From Aliarcobacter thereius LMG 24486 (GTDB lineage: Bacteria > Campylobacterota > Campylobacteria > Campylobacterales > Arcobacteraceae), in contig NZ_CP035926.1 in NCBI RefSeq assembly GCF_004214815.1, positions 1,550,001 to 1,614,000 of the forward strand: a stretch of 64,000 nucleotides of DNA, in the 5' to 3' direction. The position numbers and the translations under genes were made by a program. The notes beneath the pieces are model-generated. The model saw only the letters and a list, made by a program, of their open reading frames with translations, searched no databases and was not told where the DNA came from. Numbering within the stretch: position 1 is the stretch's first letter; each line of letters begins with the position of its first letter. Shown one piece after another: positions 54,382 through 63,133 of the stretch.

Positions 54382-55332
54382 ATGAAATTTTTTATATTTT
54401 TATCGTTTTTAATTTTATCTCTACAAGCAAAAGAGATAAATCCATCATTCTCTTTTTTTGCAAGTGGTGGTATAAACGATATAAAGAAATACAAAAACAA
54501 TCTCTATTTAGCTACAAGTAGTAGCAGTATTGATATCTTTGATTTAAATAAAAATGAGATAATAAATACTATTAAAATACCAAAAATAAAAGATTTTACA
54601 AATAAAGTTATTGATTCTAAAGTTTTTAGTGTTGATGCAATAAATGATAAAAGATTGATTTTATCTCAAGGAGAAAGTGGAGGAAGAGATATTTTCATAG
54701 AGGAAAATGGGATTTTAGAAAATATCATCAATTCAGAAGAGAGACTTTTTATTGCTTATGCAAAGTTTTTAGATGAAAATAAAATTATATATTCTTTACT
54801 ATCAAATCAAATATTTATCTATGATTTAAAAGAGAAAAAAATATTAAAAGAGCTTCATATCTCTTATTCTTCTTTTTCTCACTTTGTTTTAAGTGATGAT
54901 TTAAGATATGTTTTTGTAGCAGATGAAAGTGGAACTATTAGCAAAATAGCTACAAATACTTTAGAAATTATTAAAGAATTTAATAAAGAAAATGTTGATA
55001 GAGTTTTTAAAGTTGATTATAAAAACAGTACTATCTTAGCATCTGGTCAAGATAGAAGAGCAGCTATATATTTTGAAGACTCTTCAAATTCATATCATAA
55101 GAGTATTGATTTTTTAGTTTACTCTGGTGCTTTAAATAATGATGCTTCAAAAGCTGCAATCTCTTATAATGAAAATAATGATATTTTAGTATTTGATGTT
55201 TTATCTCAAAACGAGGAGCATATTTTAAAAGGAAACAACTCTTTAATTACTTCAATTCTATTTTTGAATAACTATGAAATAGTAGTTGCAAGTGATGATA
55301 AAAAAGTAAATATATTTAATTTAAAGGAGTAA
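54382..55332 (+). CDS. napL: NapL, periplasmic beta-propeller nap accessory protein
   Basis: This 316-residue protein has a signal peptide (about 1-17, SLQAKE) and about seven WD40/YVTN-like repeats, each with a SxDxxxVFVADESG or ASGQDRRAAIYFE style blade. NapL is found in the nap operons of Campylobacter, Wolinella and relatives; it is required for full activity but its exact step is unclear. It lies 7 bases after napF and 3 before napD. Confidence 0.85.
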   Translation: MKFFIFLSFLILSLQAKEINPSFSFFASGGINDIKKYKNNLYLATSSSSIDIFDLNKNEIINTIKIPKIKDFTNKVIDSKVFSVDAINDKRLILSQGESGGRDIFIEENGILENIINSEERLFIAYAKFLDENKIIYSLLSNQIFIYDLKEKKILKELHISYSSFSHFVLSDDLRYVFVADESGTISKIATNTLEIIKEFNKENVDRVFKVDYKNSTILASGQDRRAAIYFEDSSNSYHKSIDFLVYSGALNNDASKAAISYNENNDILVFDVLSQNEEHILKGNNSLITSILFLNNYEIVVASDDKKVNIFNLKE

Positions 55333-55335
55333 TTT

Positions 55336-55716
55336 ATGAATATTTCAAGTATTGTGGTACAAACCTTAGCAAAAAATCTAGATAGTGTTATTAATGATTT
55401 AAAAGAGTCTGGTGTTTGTGATTATCATATGCATGATGAAAAAGGTCGAATAATTGTTACTATTGAAGGAAAGAATGTAGAAGAAGAGCTTAAAAAACTA
55501 AAAGTAATAGAAGCAATTCCTTTCGTAAGTAGTGCTGATATGCAGATGTCTTATAGTGAAGAAGAGCTATCAAGTCATCTTGAAGTTTTAGAAAATTCTG
55601 ATGCTGTTCCTAAAGTTTTAAATGATAAAGATATAAAAGCTGAAGATATTGTTTATAGAGGAGATCTTAAAAAGAAAGATTTAATAGACTTTTCAAATGA
55701 ATTTGATAAAGCTTAA
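55336..55716 (+). CDS. napD: NapD, chaperone for NapA export
   Basis: This 126-residue protein's first about 85 residues form the ferredoxin-like NapD fold (NISSIVVQTLAKNLDSVINDL, CDYHMHDEKGRIIVTIEG, EAIPFVSSADMQMSY). It binds the NapA Tat signal and delays export until cofactor loading. The extra C-terminal about 40 residues are acidic and of unknown role. It is the last gene of the operon; a terminator follows. Confidence 0.92.
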   Translation: MNISSIVVQTLAKNLDSVINDLKESGVCDYHMHDEKGRIIVTIEGKNVEEELKKLKVIEAIPFVSSADMQMSYSEEELSSHLEVLENSDAVPKVLNDKDIKAEDIVYRGDLKKKDLIDFSNEFDKA

Positions 55717-55717
55717 T

Positions 55718-55819
55718 TTAATTAAAAAGAATTTTAGAATTCTTTTTAAACATAGCATTTAAATAGCAAACTTTAAGTTTATTAGTTGTATCATTCACCT
55801 GATCAAGAGATTTTACCAT
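55718..55819 (-). CDS. Candidate 33-residue small protein antisense to the nap terminator region
   Basis: A short frame starts with ATG at 55819 behind AAGGAGAGATAAGT, a very good ribosome-binding site, and ends in TAA at 55718, two bases from the napD stop on the other strand. It would encode a 33-residue basic peptide (MVKSLDQVNDTTNKLKVCYL...), with no membrane helix. A 6-bp stem AGAGAT/ATCTCT covers the ribosome-binding site and start. A chance frame is possible; the strong ribosome-binding site in an otherwise empty 320-bp gap is the main support. Confidence 0.35.
   Translation of the reverse strand: MVKSLDQVNDTTNKLKVCYLNAMFKKNSKILFN
55722..55749 (+). terminator. Terminator of the nap operon
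   Basis: A 12-bp stem (about 55722-55733 / 55738-55749) with core AAAAAGAATT/AATTCTTTTT and loop TTAG lies 6 bases after the napD stop. Confidence 0.75.
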
Positions 55820-55931
55820 ACTTATCTCTCCTTAGTTAAAATGTAGCAATTTTAGGTAAAGTCTCTTAAAAAGGTCGTTCTATTAATTTTAGGTTATGAA
55901 GAAATATTAAAAATTATTAAACCTAAATATC

Positions 55932-55963
55932 AAAAAAAAGGGGCCTTCTCATCCCCTTTTTTT
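55932..55963. terminator. Hairpin with A- and T-tracts in the nap/serS gap
   Basis: The stem AAAAAAAGGGG/CCCCTTTTTTT has a 9-base loop. It reads as a good terminator on both strands. It lies 210 bases after napD and 80 bases after the end of serS, so it may end a small transcript in this gap or serve serS. Confidence 0.6.
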
Positions 55964-55993
55964 CTCCCAAAAGAAATTAAAGTAGATTTTAAA

Positions 55994-56022
55994 TTTTAAG
56001 AGGATTTTTCGACCTCTTAAAA
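55994..56022 (-). terminator. Hairpin shortly after the serS stop
   Basis: A perfect 10-bp stem TTTTAAGAGG/CCTCTTAAAA with a 9-base loop lies 17 bases beyond serS. It lacks a strong T-run, so the main stop may be the hairpin at 55932-55963. Confidence 0.45.
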
Positions 56023-56038
56023 CTATACATTTTTTATC

Positions 56039-57280
56039 TTATTTTAAATATGGTTTTAAAACTTCTGGTATTATTATTGTTCCATCTTCTTGTTGATAGT
56101 TTTCCATAATAGCAACCAGTGTTCTTCCAACAGCCAAACTTGAACCATTTAAAGTATGTACAAATATATTTTTTTTATCTTCTTTGTATCTTATTTTTGC
56201 TCTTCTTGCTTGAAAATCTCTTGTATTTGATATTGAAGATATTTCTCTAAATTTATTTTGTCCTGGTAACCACACTTCTAAATCAATAGTTGTTGCTGCA
56301 CTAAATCCTAAATCTCCTGTACATAGTTGTACTTTTTGATGACAAAGTCCAAGTGAACTTAATAAATCACTAGCTGTTTGTACCATCTTATTGAATATCT
56401 CTTCAGAGTTTTCTTGTGAACTTATTGCAACCATTTCAACCTTATCAAATTGATGTTGTCTTATAAAACCTCTTGTATCTCTTCCTGCACTTCCTGCTTC
56501 TTTTCTAAAACAAGGAGTATAAGATGTAAGAAGTAAAGGTAATTCCTTTTTATCCAATATTTCATCATTATAAAGATTTGTAAGACTAACTTCTGATGTT
56601 GGAATTAAATATAAATCTTCCCCTTCTATTTTAAATAAATCATCTTCAAATTTTGGAAGTTGCCCTGTTCCTAAAAGAGTATTTGAGTTTGCCATAAAAG
56701 GAACATACCACTCATTGAATCCTCTTTGTCTATTAAAATCAAGCATATAGTTTATCAATGCTCTTTCAAGTCTTGCACCCTCACCTTTAAGAGCTGTAAA
56801 TCGTGATTTTGCTAATTTAACACCTCTTTCAAAATCTAACCAATCACAAGATATATCCCAATGCTCTTTAGCAGGAAAAGAGAATTTTGGTTTTTCTCCA
56901 ATAACTTCTAAAACAATATTTTCATTTTCATCTGCTCCAACTGGAACACTATCATCAGGAGTATTTGGCACACCTAAAATAATAGAGTTTAATTCATTTT
57001 CTAAATCTCTAACTTCATCTTCCATCTCTTGTTTTTGAGTTTTTAAAGCATTAATCTTTGATTGAAGTTCCCCAATATCGAGATTCTCTTTTTTGTATCT
57101 TCCAAACTCTTTTGATAGAAGATTTTGAGAAGCTGTTATATCTTCCATCTCTTGTCTTTTTTGCTTTGTTTTTAGGGCTAAATCTTTTAAACTATTTAAA
57201 AGTTCATTACTTACACCTTTTTTTTGTAAAGCTTGGCTAATCTTTTCAAAATCATTTTGTAGTAGTTTTATATCTATCAT
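56039..57280 (-). CDS. serS: Seryl-tRNA synthetase
   Basis: This class II synthetase has about 413 residues. An N-terminal tRNA-binding coiled coil (about 28-105) precedes the catalytic core with motif 2 [25 protein letters not shown] and motif 3 [18 protein letters not shown]. The open frame extends upstream to 57367, but the ATG at 57280 begins the conserved [12 protein letters not shown]. The longer version would overlap the palindromic operators of the divergent receptor gene, so I reject it. Confidence 0.97.
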   Translation of the reverse strand: MIDIKLLQNDFEKISQALQKKGVSNELLNSLKDLALKTKQKRQEMEDITASQNLLSKEFGRYKKENLDIGELQSKINALKTQKQEMEDEVRDLENELNSIILGVPNTPDDSVPVGADENENIVLEVIGEKPKFSFPAKEHWDISCDWLDFERGVKLAKSRFTALKGEGARLERALINYMLDFNRQRGFNEWYVPFMANSNTLLGTGQLPKFEDDLFKIEGEDLYLIPTSEVSLTNLYNDEILDKKELPLLLTSYTPCFRKEAGSAGRDTRGFIRQHQFDKVEMVAISSQENSEEIFNKMVQTASDLLSSLGLCHQKVQLCTGDLGFSAATTIDLEVWLPGQNKFREISSISNTRDFQARRAKIRYKEDKKNIFVHTLNGSSLAVGRTLVAIMENYQQEDGTIIIPEVLKPYLK

Positions 57281-57350
57281 AATTGTCTCTTTATCTAATT
57301 TTTTGCCGATTATATCAAAAAAGTTTAGCAATAAAACTGAAATAGTTAAG

Positions 57351-57367
57351 ATGCAACTAAGTTGCAT
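57351..57367. promoter_or_regulatory. Palindromic operator 1 upstream of TonB receptor
   Basis: ATGCAACT-A-AGTTGCAT is a perfect 17-bp dyad placed just upstream of the -10 (57371-57376), covering about -32 to -16. Confidence 0.7.
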
Positions 57368-57370
57368 TTA

Positions 57371-57376
57371 TATAAT
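57371..57376 (+). promoter_or_regulatory. -10 element of the TonB receptor promoter
   Basis: TATAAT lies between the two palindromic operators. The implied start of transcription is near 57383, about 45 bases before the receptor ATG. Confidence 0.55.
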
Positions 57377-57386
57377 ATTTCTCTTT

Positions 57387-57401
57387 TGCAACTTAGTTGC
57401 A
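57387..57401. promoter_or_regulatory. Palindromic operator 2 downstream of the -10
   Basis: TGCAACT-T-AGTTGCA repeats the dyad of operator 1 with its centre 35 bp away. It covers about +4 to +18, where a bound repressor would block transcription. Confidence 0.7.
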
Positions 57402-57427
57402 TAATTTTTTATTATAAAAGGAACATT

Positions 57428-59461
57428 ATGAAAACAAATACTAAAGCCAAGATATTTATCTACTCTTTGTTACTACCTCATCTTCTATTTTCAGAAACAA
57501 CTATCTTAGAAGAAGTAAAAATAGAAGAAAAAAGTATAAGCACAAATCCAATTGATATTAATTTGGAAAAAGTTGAACAAAATCAAGCAAACTCATTTAA
57601 AGAGATTTTTGATAATCACTCATCTATTGAGATTGGTGGTGGAGCTATAAATGTACAAAGAGTTTATTTAAGAGGTTTAGAAAGTTCAAATTTTGATATT
57701 TCACTAGACGGTGCAAAACAGGGTAAAAATATGTTTCAACATAGAAGTAATGAACTTGGAATTAATCCAGATTTACTAAAAGTTGTAAATATAAAAACAT
57801 CTAATGATGCTTCAAAAGGTCAAGCTCTTGGTGGAAGTATAGAGATAAGTACAAAAGATGCACAAGATTTTATTAAACATAATAAAAATTCTGGAGTTAT
57901 TTTAAAAACAGGATACAACACAAATGCAAATCAAAAATATGGAAGCACAACTGCTTATTCAGTTTTTGAAAACAACTTAGGAGCTTATTTTAGTATTAGT
58001 GGATTAAATAGTGATGATTATAAAGATGCCAATAAAAATAAAGAGATAGGAAGTGAATATAAAGATAGAGATTATCTATTTAAAATAAGTTTACTAAATT
58101 CAAATAATCATGATCTAAGATTATCAATAAACCAAAATGAAAATAGTGGTGATACAAGATGGAGAGGAACTGAGTATAGACCAAAGCCTGAAGAACTTGA
58201 GAAAATAGTATCAACTACTACAAATTACACTTTAAATCATACATATAATCCAAACAATTTAATAAATTTAAATACAAATTTAAATCTTACAGATATAAGC
58301 TTGGAAAGAAAAGAACCAAAAAATAATTTAAACAAGAAATTAGATGGAACTAGAGAATACGAAAATAGAAATATTGGATTAAATGTTCAAAATCACTTTG
58401 ATTTTGATATATCTTCAACAACAAATAGAGTATCCATTGGAGCTGATTATCAAAAAGAGCATGGAAATGGTAGTTTTGAAGCACATAATTTAGATAAAGC
58501 TGTTACAAAATACTCTGATTTGAATTCAGAAAACAAAGCTTTATTTATTCAAAATAGAACTACAATTGACTCTTTAGGGCTTGATTATGGATTAAGATAT
58601 GACTACTATACTTTTAAAACTGGACTTGGAAAACAAAGTGATTATACTTTTTCTCCAAATATTGGTATTGATTATGAAGCCACAGAGAACTCTTTAATTT
58701 ATGCAAACTATGGAAAAGCTAGTAGAATGAGTGGAATCATTCCTTTTACATGGGAACTAAATACAAAAATCGATTCAACTTACTCAAAAGATTTAAAAGC
58801 CGAAAAATCGAATAGATATGAAATTGGTTATAAATATAATAAAACTGATACTTTTTTAAGTGATGATTATCTATCTTTTAATGCAAATATTTTTCAAACG
58901 AAATTAAAAGATTTAATAGTATCAGGTGCTATTGGTGGTGGAAGTGGTGAAGGAGGAAGAACTTTAGAAGATATTTATAATAGAGATGATGAGTTTAAAT
59001 CAAAAGGTTTTGAACTAAAACTTATATACAACTACGATATTTTTTCAACATCATTTGCTTATACACAAATTGATACAAATGCAAAAAATATGGATACAAA
59101 TGGAACAATTTATAATGAAGACCAAAATATAAGAAGAGTTGGAGGCTATGATAGTAAAAAGTTTATTTTTAATGGTGCAGTTGATTTATCAGAAGATTTT
59201 ACTATAAATTATATTTTAAATGCAGTTGCAAAAACAGATATTTTAGATAGTAATAACAATGAGATAAATAGAGCTGGTTATGTAACTCATGATATAAACT
59301 TAAAATATATATTAAAAGATTGGACTTTTTTCTTTGCTGTTAATAACTTAACAAATAAACAATACGCAAAAGCTACAACAATATCTACAAAAAATCAAGC
59401 TGATATTTATAGATACGAAATGGGGAGAGATTATAAATTTGCTCTTAAATATGAATTCTAA
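57428..59461 (+). CDS. TonB-dependent outer-membrane receptor, ligand unknown
   Basis: This receptor has about 677 residues: a signal peptide (about 1-22, LLPHLLFSET), a TonB-box-like LEEVKIEEKS, a plug (about 35-150; RVYLRGLESSNFDISLDGAKQGK, IKTSNDASKGQALGGSIEI) and a barrel ending ALKYEF. The plug has a shortened start and the segment KNMFQHRSNELGINPDLL, unlike the catecholate receptor at 23-25 kb. The ligand could be a metal chelate, haem or another small molecule. The ATG at 57428 follows AAAAGGAACATT; an ATG at 57362 falls inside operator 1 and is rejected. Twin palindromes suggest tight repression by an unidentified regulator. Confidence 0.85.
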   Translation: MKTNTKAKIFIYSLLLPHLLFSETTILEEVKIEEKSISTNPIDINLEKVEQNQANSFKEIFDNHSSIEIGGGAINVQRVYLRGLESSNFDISLDGAKQGKNMFQHRSNELGINPDLLKVVNIKTSNDASKGQALGGSIEISTKDAQDFIKHNKNSGVILKTGYNTNANQKYGSTTAYSVFENNLGAYFSISGLNSDDYKDANKNKEIGSEYKDRDYLFKISLLNSNNHDLRLSINQNENSGDTRWRGTEYRPKPEELEKIVSTTTNYTLNHTYNPNNLINLNTNLNLTDISLERKEPKNNLNKKLDGTREYENRNIGLNVQNHFDFDISSTTNRVSIGADYQKEHGNGSFEAHNLDKAVTKYSDLNSENKALFIQNRTTIDSLGLDYGLRYDYYTFKTGLGKQSDYTFSPNIGIDYEATENSLIYANYGKASRMSGIIPFTWELNTKIDSTYSKDLKAEKSNRYEIGYKYNKTDTFLSDDYLSFNANIFQTKLKDLIVSGAIGGGSGEGGRTLEDIYNRDDEFKSKGFELKLIYNYDIFSTSFAYTQIDTNAKNMDTNGTIYNEDQNIRRVGGYDSKKFIFNGAVDLSEDFTINYILNAVAKTDILDSNNNEINRAGYVTHDINLKYILKDWTFFFAVNNLTNKQYAKATTISTKNQADIYRYEMGRDYKFALKYEF

Positions 59462-59471
59462 AAAATAAATT

Positions 59472-59504
59472 AACTAAGCATTTAAATAATTTAGATGCTT
59501 AGTT
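59472..59504 (+). terminator. Terminator after the TonB receptor gene
   Basis: A stem of about 15 bp (AACTAAGCATTTAAA with TTTAGATGCTTAGTT, one G-T pair) and a 3-base loop are followed by TCATTTTTG. It separates the receptor from mntP. Confidence 0.75.
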
Positions 59505-59559
59505 TCATTTTTGCTATTTTAGTTATAATTTCACTCTTATTTAAAAAAAGAGGAATTGT

Positions 59560-60096
59560 ATGTTAGAAGTTTTAATCTTAGCATTTGCACTAAGCATGGA
59601 TGCTTTTGCAGTAGCTATTGGAATAGGTATAAAAAATAGATCAAATTTGAAAACAATTGCTTTAAAAGTAGCTATCTTCTTTGGATTTTTTCAAGCTTTA
59701 ATGCCTTTTATTGGTTATTTAGGAAATATTGGTTTAAAAGATTATATTCTAAACTATGACAAAATCATTGCATTTATTTTACTTCTTTTAATTGGTTTAA
59801 AAATGATTTATGAAGCTTTTAAAAATGAAGAAGAGAAAGATTTTAATCTGACAAATAGAGTATTGTTTACTTTAGCAATAGCTACAAGCTTAGATGCTAT
59901 GGCAGCTGGATATAGTTTACATCTATTTAATATTAATATTTATTTATCACTATTTATAATTGGTTTCACAACTTTTATTATCTCTTATCTTGGTGTTTAT
60001 ATTGGAAGCCGTGGTGGTGTGAAATATGAAAAAAAAGCTGAAATTTTAGGCGGAGTTATTCTAATATTAATCGGATTTAAAATTTTACTTTTTTAA
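59560..60096 (+). CDS. mntP: Manganese efflux pump MntP
   Basis: This 178-residue membrane protein has six helices in two repeats. The two DUF204-type signature blocks are present: ALSMDAFAVAIGIG (residues 10-23) and ATSLDAMAAGYSL, each with the functional Asp. It exports Mn2+ and prevents overload. The ATG follows AGAGGAATTGT. No yybP-type riboswitch is visible: the 55-base gap after the terminator is too short. It ends convergent with the AraC regulator, overlapping by 12 bases. Confidence 0.93.
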   Translation: MLEVLILAFALSMDAFAVAIGIGIKNRSNLKTIALKVAIFFGFFQALMPFIGYLGNIGLKDYILNYDKIIAFILLLLIGLKMIYEAFKNEEEKDFNLTNRVLFTLAIATSLDAMAAGYSLHLFNINIYLSLFIIGFTTFIISYLGVYIGSRGGVKYEKKAEILGGVILILIGFKILLF

Positions 60097-61017
60097 AATA
60101 TCTTTGGGTCTAATTTTAAACTCTTTAAAAAAAGCATTTGTAAAATTATTTGCAAATTTATAGCCAACTTTTAAAGCTATCTCATTAATATTATATTCTC
60201 CACTTTGAAGGAGATTTTTTGCTATGTTCATTTTATAAGCTAATAATAATTTATATGGAGAAGTTTTATAAAGTTGCTTAAACCCTTTTTTCAGCTTTAC
60301 TTCACTTAAGTGTACCATTTTTGATAAAGAGATTATAGATGGAGGATTTTGTAAGTTATCTAATAAAATCTCTTTAGCTTTCAAAATTGCATTTTTATCA
60401 TAATCATCAAGAAATATAATATCTTTATTTCTTTCAAGTTTTAAGATTTCTAAAGATAATAATTCAAGAACTTTACCTTGTTTATAAATATTAGCTAATT
60501 CTCCAATTAATTTACAATTTAATATATCATTTAATAAAAATTGAGATTCAATTGAAGTCAAATTAAAATCTAATAGTTGTAATCTTTGTTTATTATAAAA
60601 ATATTTTTCAACTATACTCTTTTGGAAATTTCTTAATAAAAAATCTTCACTTAATATTAATCTAACTTGATTTATTTCTTTATCTTTAAATTTTCTAAAT
60701 CCTTCTGTATTTTCAAATAATGTTATTGTGGTAAAACCTTCTTTAAAAGGTATTATTCTTTTATCATAATTATTTATATAGTCAGAATTTCCTTTGAGTG
60801 ATATAGTAATTACAAATTTTCGTTCATTTTGTTTTTGTGCTTCTAAATATACAGGTTCTAATAAATTATATTCTATTTTTGAGAAAAGAATCCCATCTTG
60901 AATATTTATTTTTTCCATATAATCCGTTCCAAAATTATTTGGGAAACTATTTTTTATAATATTATTTTTATTCTTTATATTTAAACTAATCAAATCCTTT
61001 AAATATCTTTTTGTCAT
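60085..61017 (-). CDS. AraC-family regulator (PchR/YbtA-like)
   Basis: This 310-residue protein has an N-terminal ligand domain of about 200 residues (low similarity; ILFSKIEYNLLEPVYLEAQ, ISLKGNSDY) and a C-terminal double helix-turn-helix (about 215-308): SLSKMVHLSEVKLKKGFKQLYKTSPYKLLL and EIALKVGYKFANNFTNAFFKEFKIRP. The domain layout matches PchR/YbtA activators of siderophore genes. It is divergent from the TonB receptor at 61127, so probably activates it when the cognate chelate is present. An inverted repeat in the shared promoter is a candidate site. Confidence 0.85.
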   Translation of the reverse strand: MTKRYLKDLISLNIKNKNNIIKNSFPNNFGTDYMEKINIQDGILFSKIEYNLLEPVYLEAQKQNERKFVITISLKGNSDYINNYDKRIIPFKEGFTTITLFENTEGFRKFKDKEINQVRLILSEDFLLRNFQKSIVEKYFYNKQRLQLLDFNLTSIESQFLLNDILNCKLIGELANIYKQGKVLELLSLEILKLERNKDIIFLDDYDKNAILKAKEILLDNLQNPPSIISLSKMVHLSEVKLKKGFKQLYKTSPYKLLLAYKMNIAKNLLQSGEYNINEIALKVGYKFANNFTNAFFKEFKIRPKDILKK

Positions 61018-61048
61018 TTTAATCCTTTAGAATAGAAAAAAAACCTTA

Positions 61049-61073
61049 GATAATCATTTTAGTATTGATTATC
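61049..61073. promoter_or_regulatory. Inverted repeat in the AraC/receptor divergent promoter (Fur- or AraC-type site)
   Basis: The arms GATAATCA (61049-61056) and TGATTATC (61066-61073) are perfect, with a 9-base spacer; the right arm is also inside a 15-bp palindrome TATTGATTATCAATA (61063-61077). These elements resemble Fur half-sites. It lies about 54 bases before the receptor ATG and 32 before the regulator ATG. Confidence 0.5.
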
Positions 61074-61126
61074 AATATTCTAGAGTGTATACTAAAGAAA
61101 ATTAATTTTAAATTAAAGGAAACATT

Positions 61127-63124
61127 ATGCTTAAATTTCATTCACTAAAGTTTTCTTTTTTAGCTTATATTTTATTATCAAATAATTTATTAGCAAAAGA
61201 TGAAATTACAACTTTAGATAGTATTAAAGTAACTGCACAAAAAAAAGAGGAAAATATCCAAAAAGTTCCTATATCAATATCTGCTTTTGATGATATTTCA
61301 ATAGAAGATAAATCTATTGATAGTTTAGAAGATATTGCAAAATATACCCCAAACTTAATGCTTTATAACACAGGGCAAGAAGGCTTAATAGTTCCTTCAA
61401 TTAGAGGAATAAGTGGAAATGTTCTATCTTATTCAACTCCTGTTGGGCTCTATGTTGACGGAATTCCTACTACAAGTACCTTTGGTTTTGATGATGCAAT
61501 TAGTGATATTGAAAGAATTGAAATTTTAAGAGGACCACAAGGAACTTTATATGGTAAGAATAGTGAAGCAGGAGTTATAAATATCATCACAAAACAACCT
61601 AATAATGAATTAAGGACTAAACTCTTTTCAAAAATAGGAAATAATGGAAGAAGAGATTTTGGATTAAATGTAAGTGGTCCAATAATAAAAAATAAGTTTT
61701 ATGTAGGTATAGCTTATAATCATAAAGAAATAGATGGATTTATAAAAAACACTCTTACAAATGATTATATAAATGAGAAAAAAAGTGATTATGGAAAATT
61801 AGTCCTTAGAACAACTCCAACAGATAATCTTGATATCTCTTTAATATCATCAATACATAAAGAAGACAATGGTAGCCACAACTGGGTTAATTCAACAAAT
61901 AACAAAAAAGAAGTTAGTTCAAATTTAAAAGGAAGTTCTACTCCAAAAGATACAACTTTTGCTTTAAATGTAAACTATAATATAGATGAAAACTCTAAAA
62001 TCAAATCTATAACTACAAAAAAAGAGTACAAAGATAAAGCAATAGTAGATGCAGATTTTACCCCTTTGACTTTAAGACATATTTATAAAAACAATGAATT
62101 AAATACAATCTCTCAAGAGTTTAGATATGAAACAATATTGAATAAAACAGAACTAACTTCAGGAATTTATTTTGATAAAAAAGATGATGACTTATATGTA
62201 AGAATATTTGCACCTTTTAATCCAACAGGATTTGCAAATCCTCAAGATATGAGTTCTAAAAGTATAGGAATTTTTACAAATATCATTCATCCTTTAAATA
62301 ATTTCTGGGTTTTAAGTGCAGGAATTAGATATGACAAAGAAAAAAAAGAGATGCAAGTAAAAAACACAACTATTGATTTAGAAAATAGTTATAGCAGTAT
62401 TTCTCCAAAAATTGGAGCTCAATACAATATAAATGAGAATCAAATGAGCTATTTTACAATAGCAAAAGCGTATAGAAGTGGAGGATTTAACCCTTTTGCT
62501 ACATCAGAAGTACAAGCATACGATGAGGAAAATTTGATCTCTTATGAACTTGGATATAAAGCAATGTTTTTTGATAATCGTTTAAAATTTAACACAAATG
62601 TCTATTATATGGACATAAGAAATATGCAAGTAGAAGAAACTCCCATGCTTGGTACTACTTATATGGTAAATGCAGCAACTGCAACTTCAAAAGGGCTAGA
62701 GTTAGAAATTGAAGGTTTAGTAACAAATAAATTAAGTTTATTTGTAAGTGGAGGCTTAAATAAAACAACTTTTGATAAATTTAGTGATATAGCAGGAGAT
62801 TATAGTGGAAATTACAATCCTCTTGCTCCAAAATATAATTTTAATTTAGGAGCTCAATATAGAGCAAACAATGGTTTATATGCAAGAATTGATTTTAATG
62901 GATATGGAAAAACTTATTTTGATAAGGCAAATACAAACTATCAAAAAGCTTATAACTTAGTTGATACAAAAATTGGTTATGAAGCAAATAATTTTGATAT
63001 ATATTTTTATGTAAATAATTTATTTGATAAAAACTATGATGCAATAGGTGCATATTTTAGTGGAACAACAACTATTTTAAGACCAGAACAAGAGTTTGGT
63101 ATCAAATTAGCTTATAGATTTTAA
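61127..63124 (+). CDS. TonB-dependent siderophore-type receptor (FyuA-like group)
   Basis: This 665-residue receptor has a signal peptide (about 1-24, SNNLLAKDE), TonB box near LDSIKVTAQKKEENIQKVPISISAF, a plug (about 40-155; RGISGN, YVDGIPTT, ERIEILRGPQGTLYGKNSEAGVINIITKQP) and a barrel ending LAYRF. The KVTAQKKEENIQKVPISISAF start is common to the pesticin/yersiniabactin (FyuA) and related receptor groups. Divergent PchR/YbtA-like regulator and Fur-like dyads support metal-chelate uptake. The methyltransferase-like gene follows after 9 bases, suggesting one operon. Confidence 0.88.
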   Translation: MLKFHSLKFSFLAYILLSNNLLAKDEITTLDSIKVTAQKKEENIQKVPISISAFDDISIEDKSIDSLEDIAKYTPNLMLYNTGQEGLIVPSIRGISGNVLSYSTPVGLYVDGIPTTSTFGFDDAISDIERIEILRGPQGTLYGKNSEAGVINIITKQPNNELRTKLFSKIGNNGRRDFGLNVSGPIIKNKFYVGIAYNHKEIDGFIKNTLTNDYINEKKSDYGKLVLRTTPTDNLDISLISSIHKEDNGSHNWVNSTNNKKEVSSNLKGSSTPKDTTFALNVNYNIDENSKIKSITTKKEYKDKAIVDADFTPLTLRHIYKNNELNTISQEFRYETILNKTELTSGIYFDKKDDDLYVRIFAPFNPTGFANPQDMSSKSIGIFTNIIHPLNNFWVLSAGIRYDKEKKEMQVKNTTIDLENSYSSISPKIGAQYNINENQMSYFTIAKAYRSGGFNPFATSEVQAYDEENLISYELGYKAMFFDNRLKFNTNVYYMDIRNMQVEETPMLGTTYMVNAATATSKGLELEIEGLVTNKLSLFVSGGLNKTTFDKFSDIAGDYSGNYNPLAPKYNFNLGAQYRANNGLYARIDFNGYGKTYFDKANTNYQKAYNLVDTKIGYEANNFDIYFYVNNLFDKNYDAIGAYFSGTTTILRPEQEFGIKLAYRF

Positions 63125-63133
63125 GGATTTTAA

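Noticed and set aside
57281-57367. N-terminal extension of serS to 57367
   Set aside because: The extra residues are hydrophobic, unrelated to SerRS, and would cover the receptor's operators; the ATG at 57280 matches the family start.
59505-59559. Possible yybP-ykoY manganese riboswitch before mntP
   Set aside because: The space between the preceding terminator and the ATG is only 55 bases and shows none of the conserved riboswitch core.
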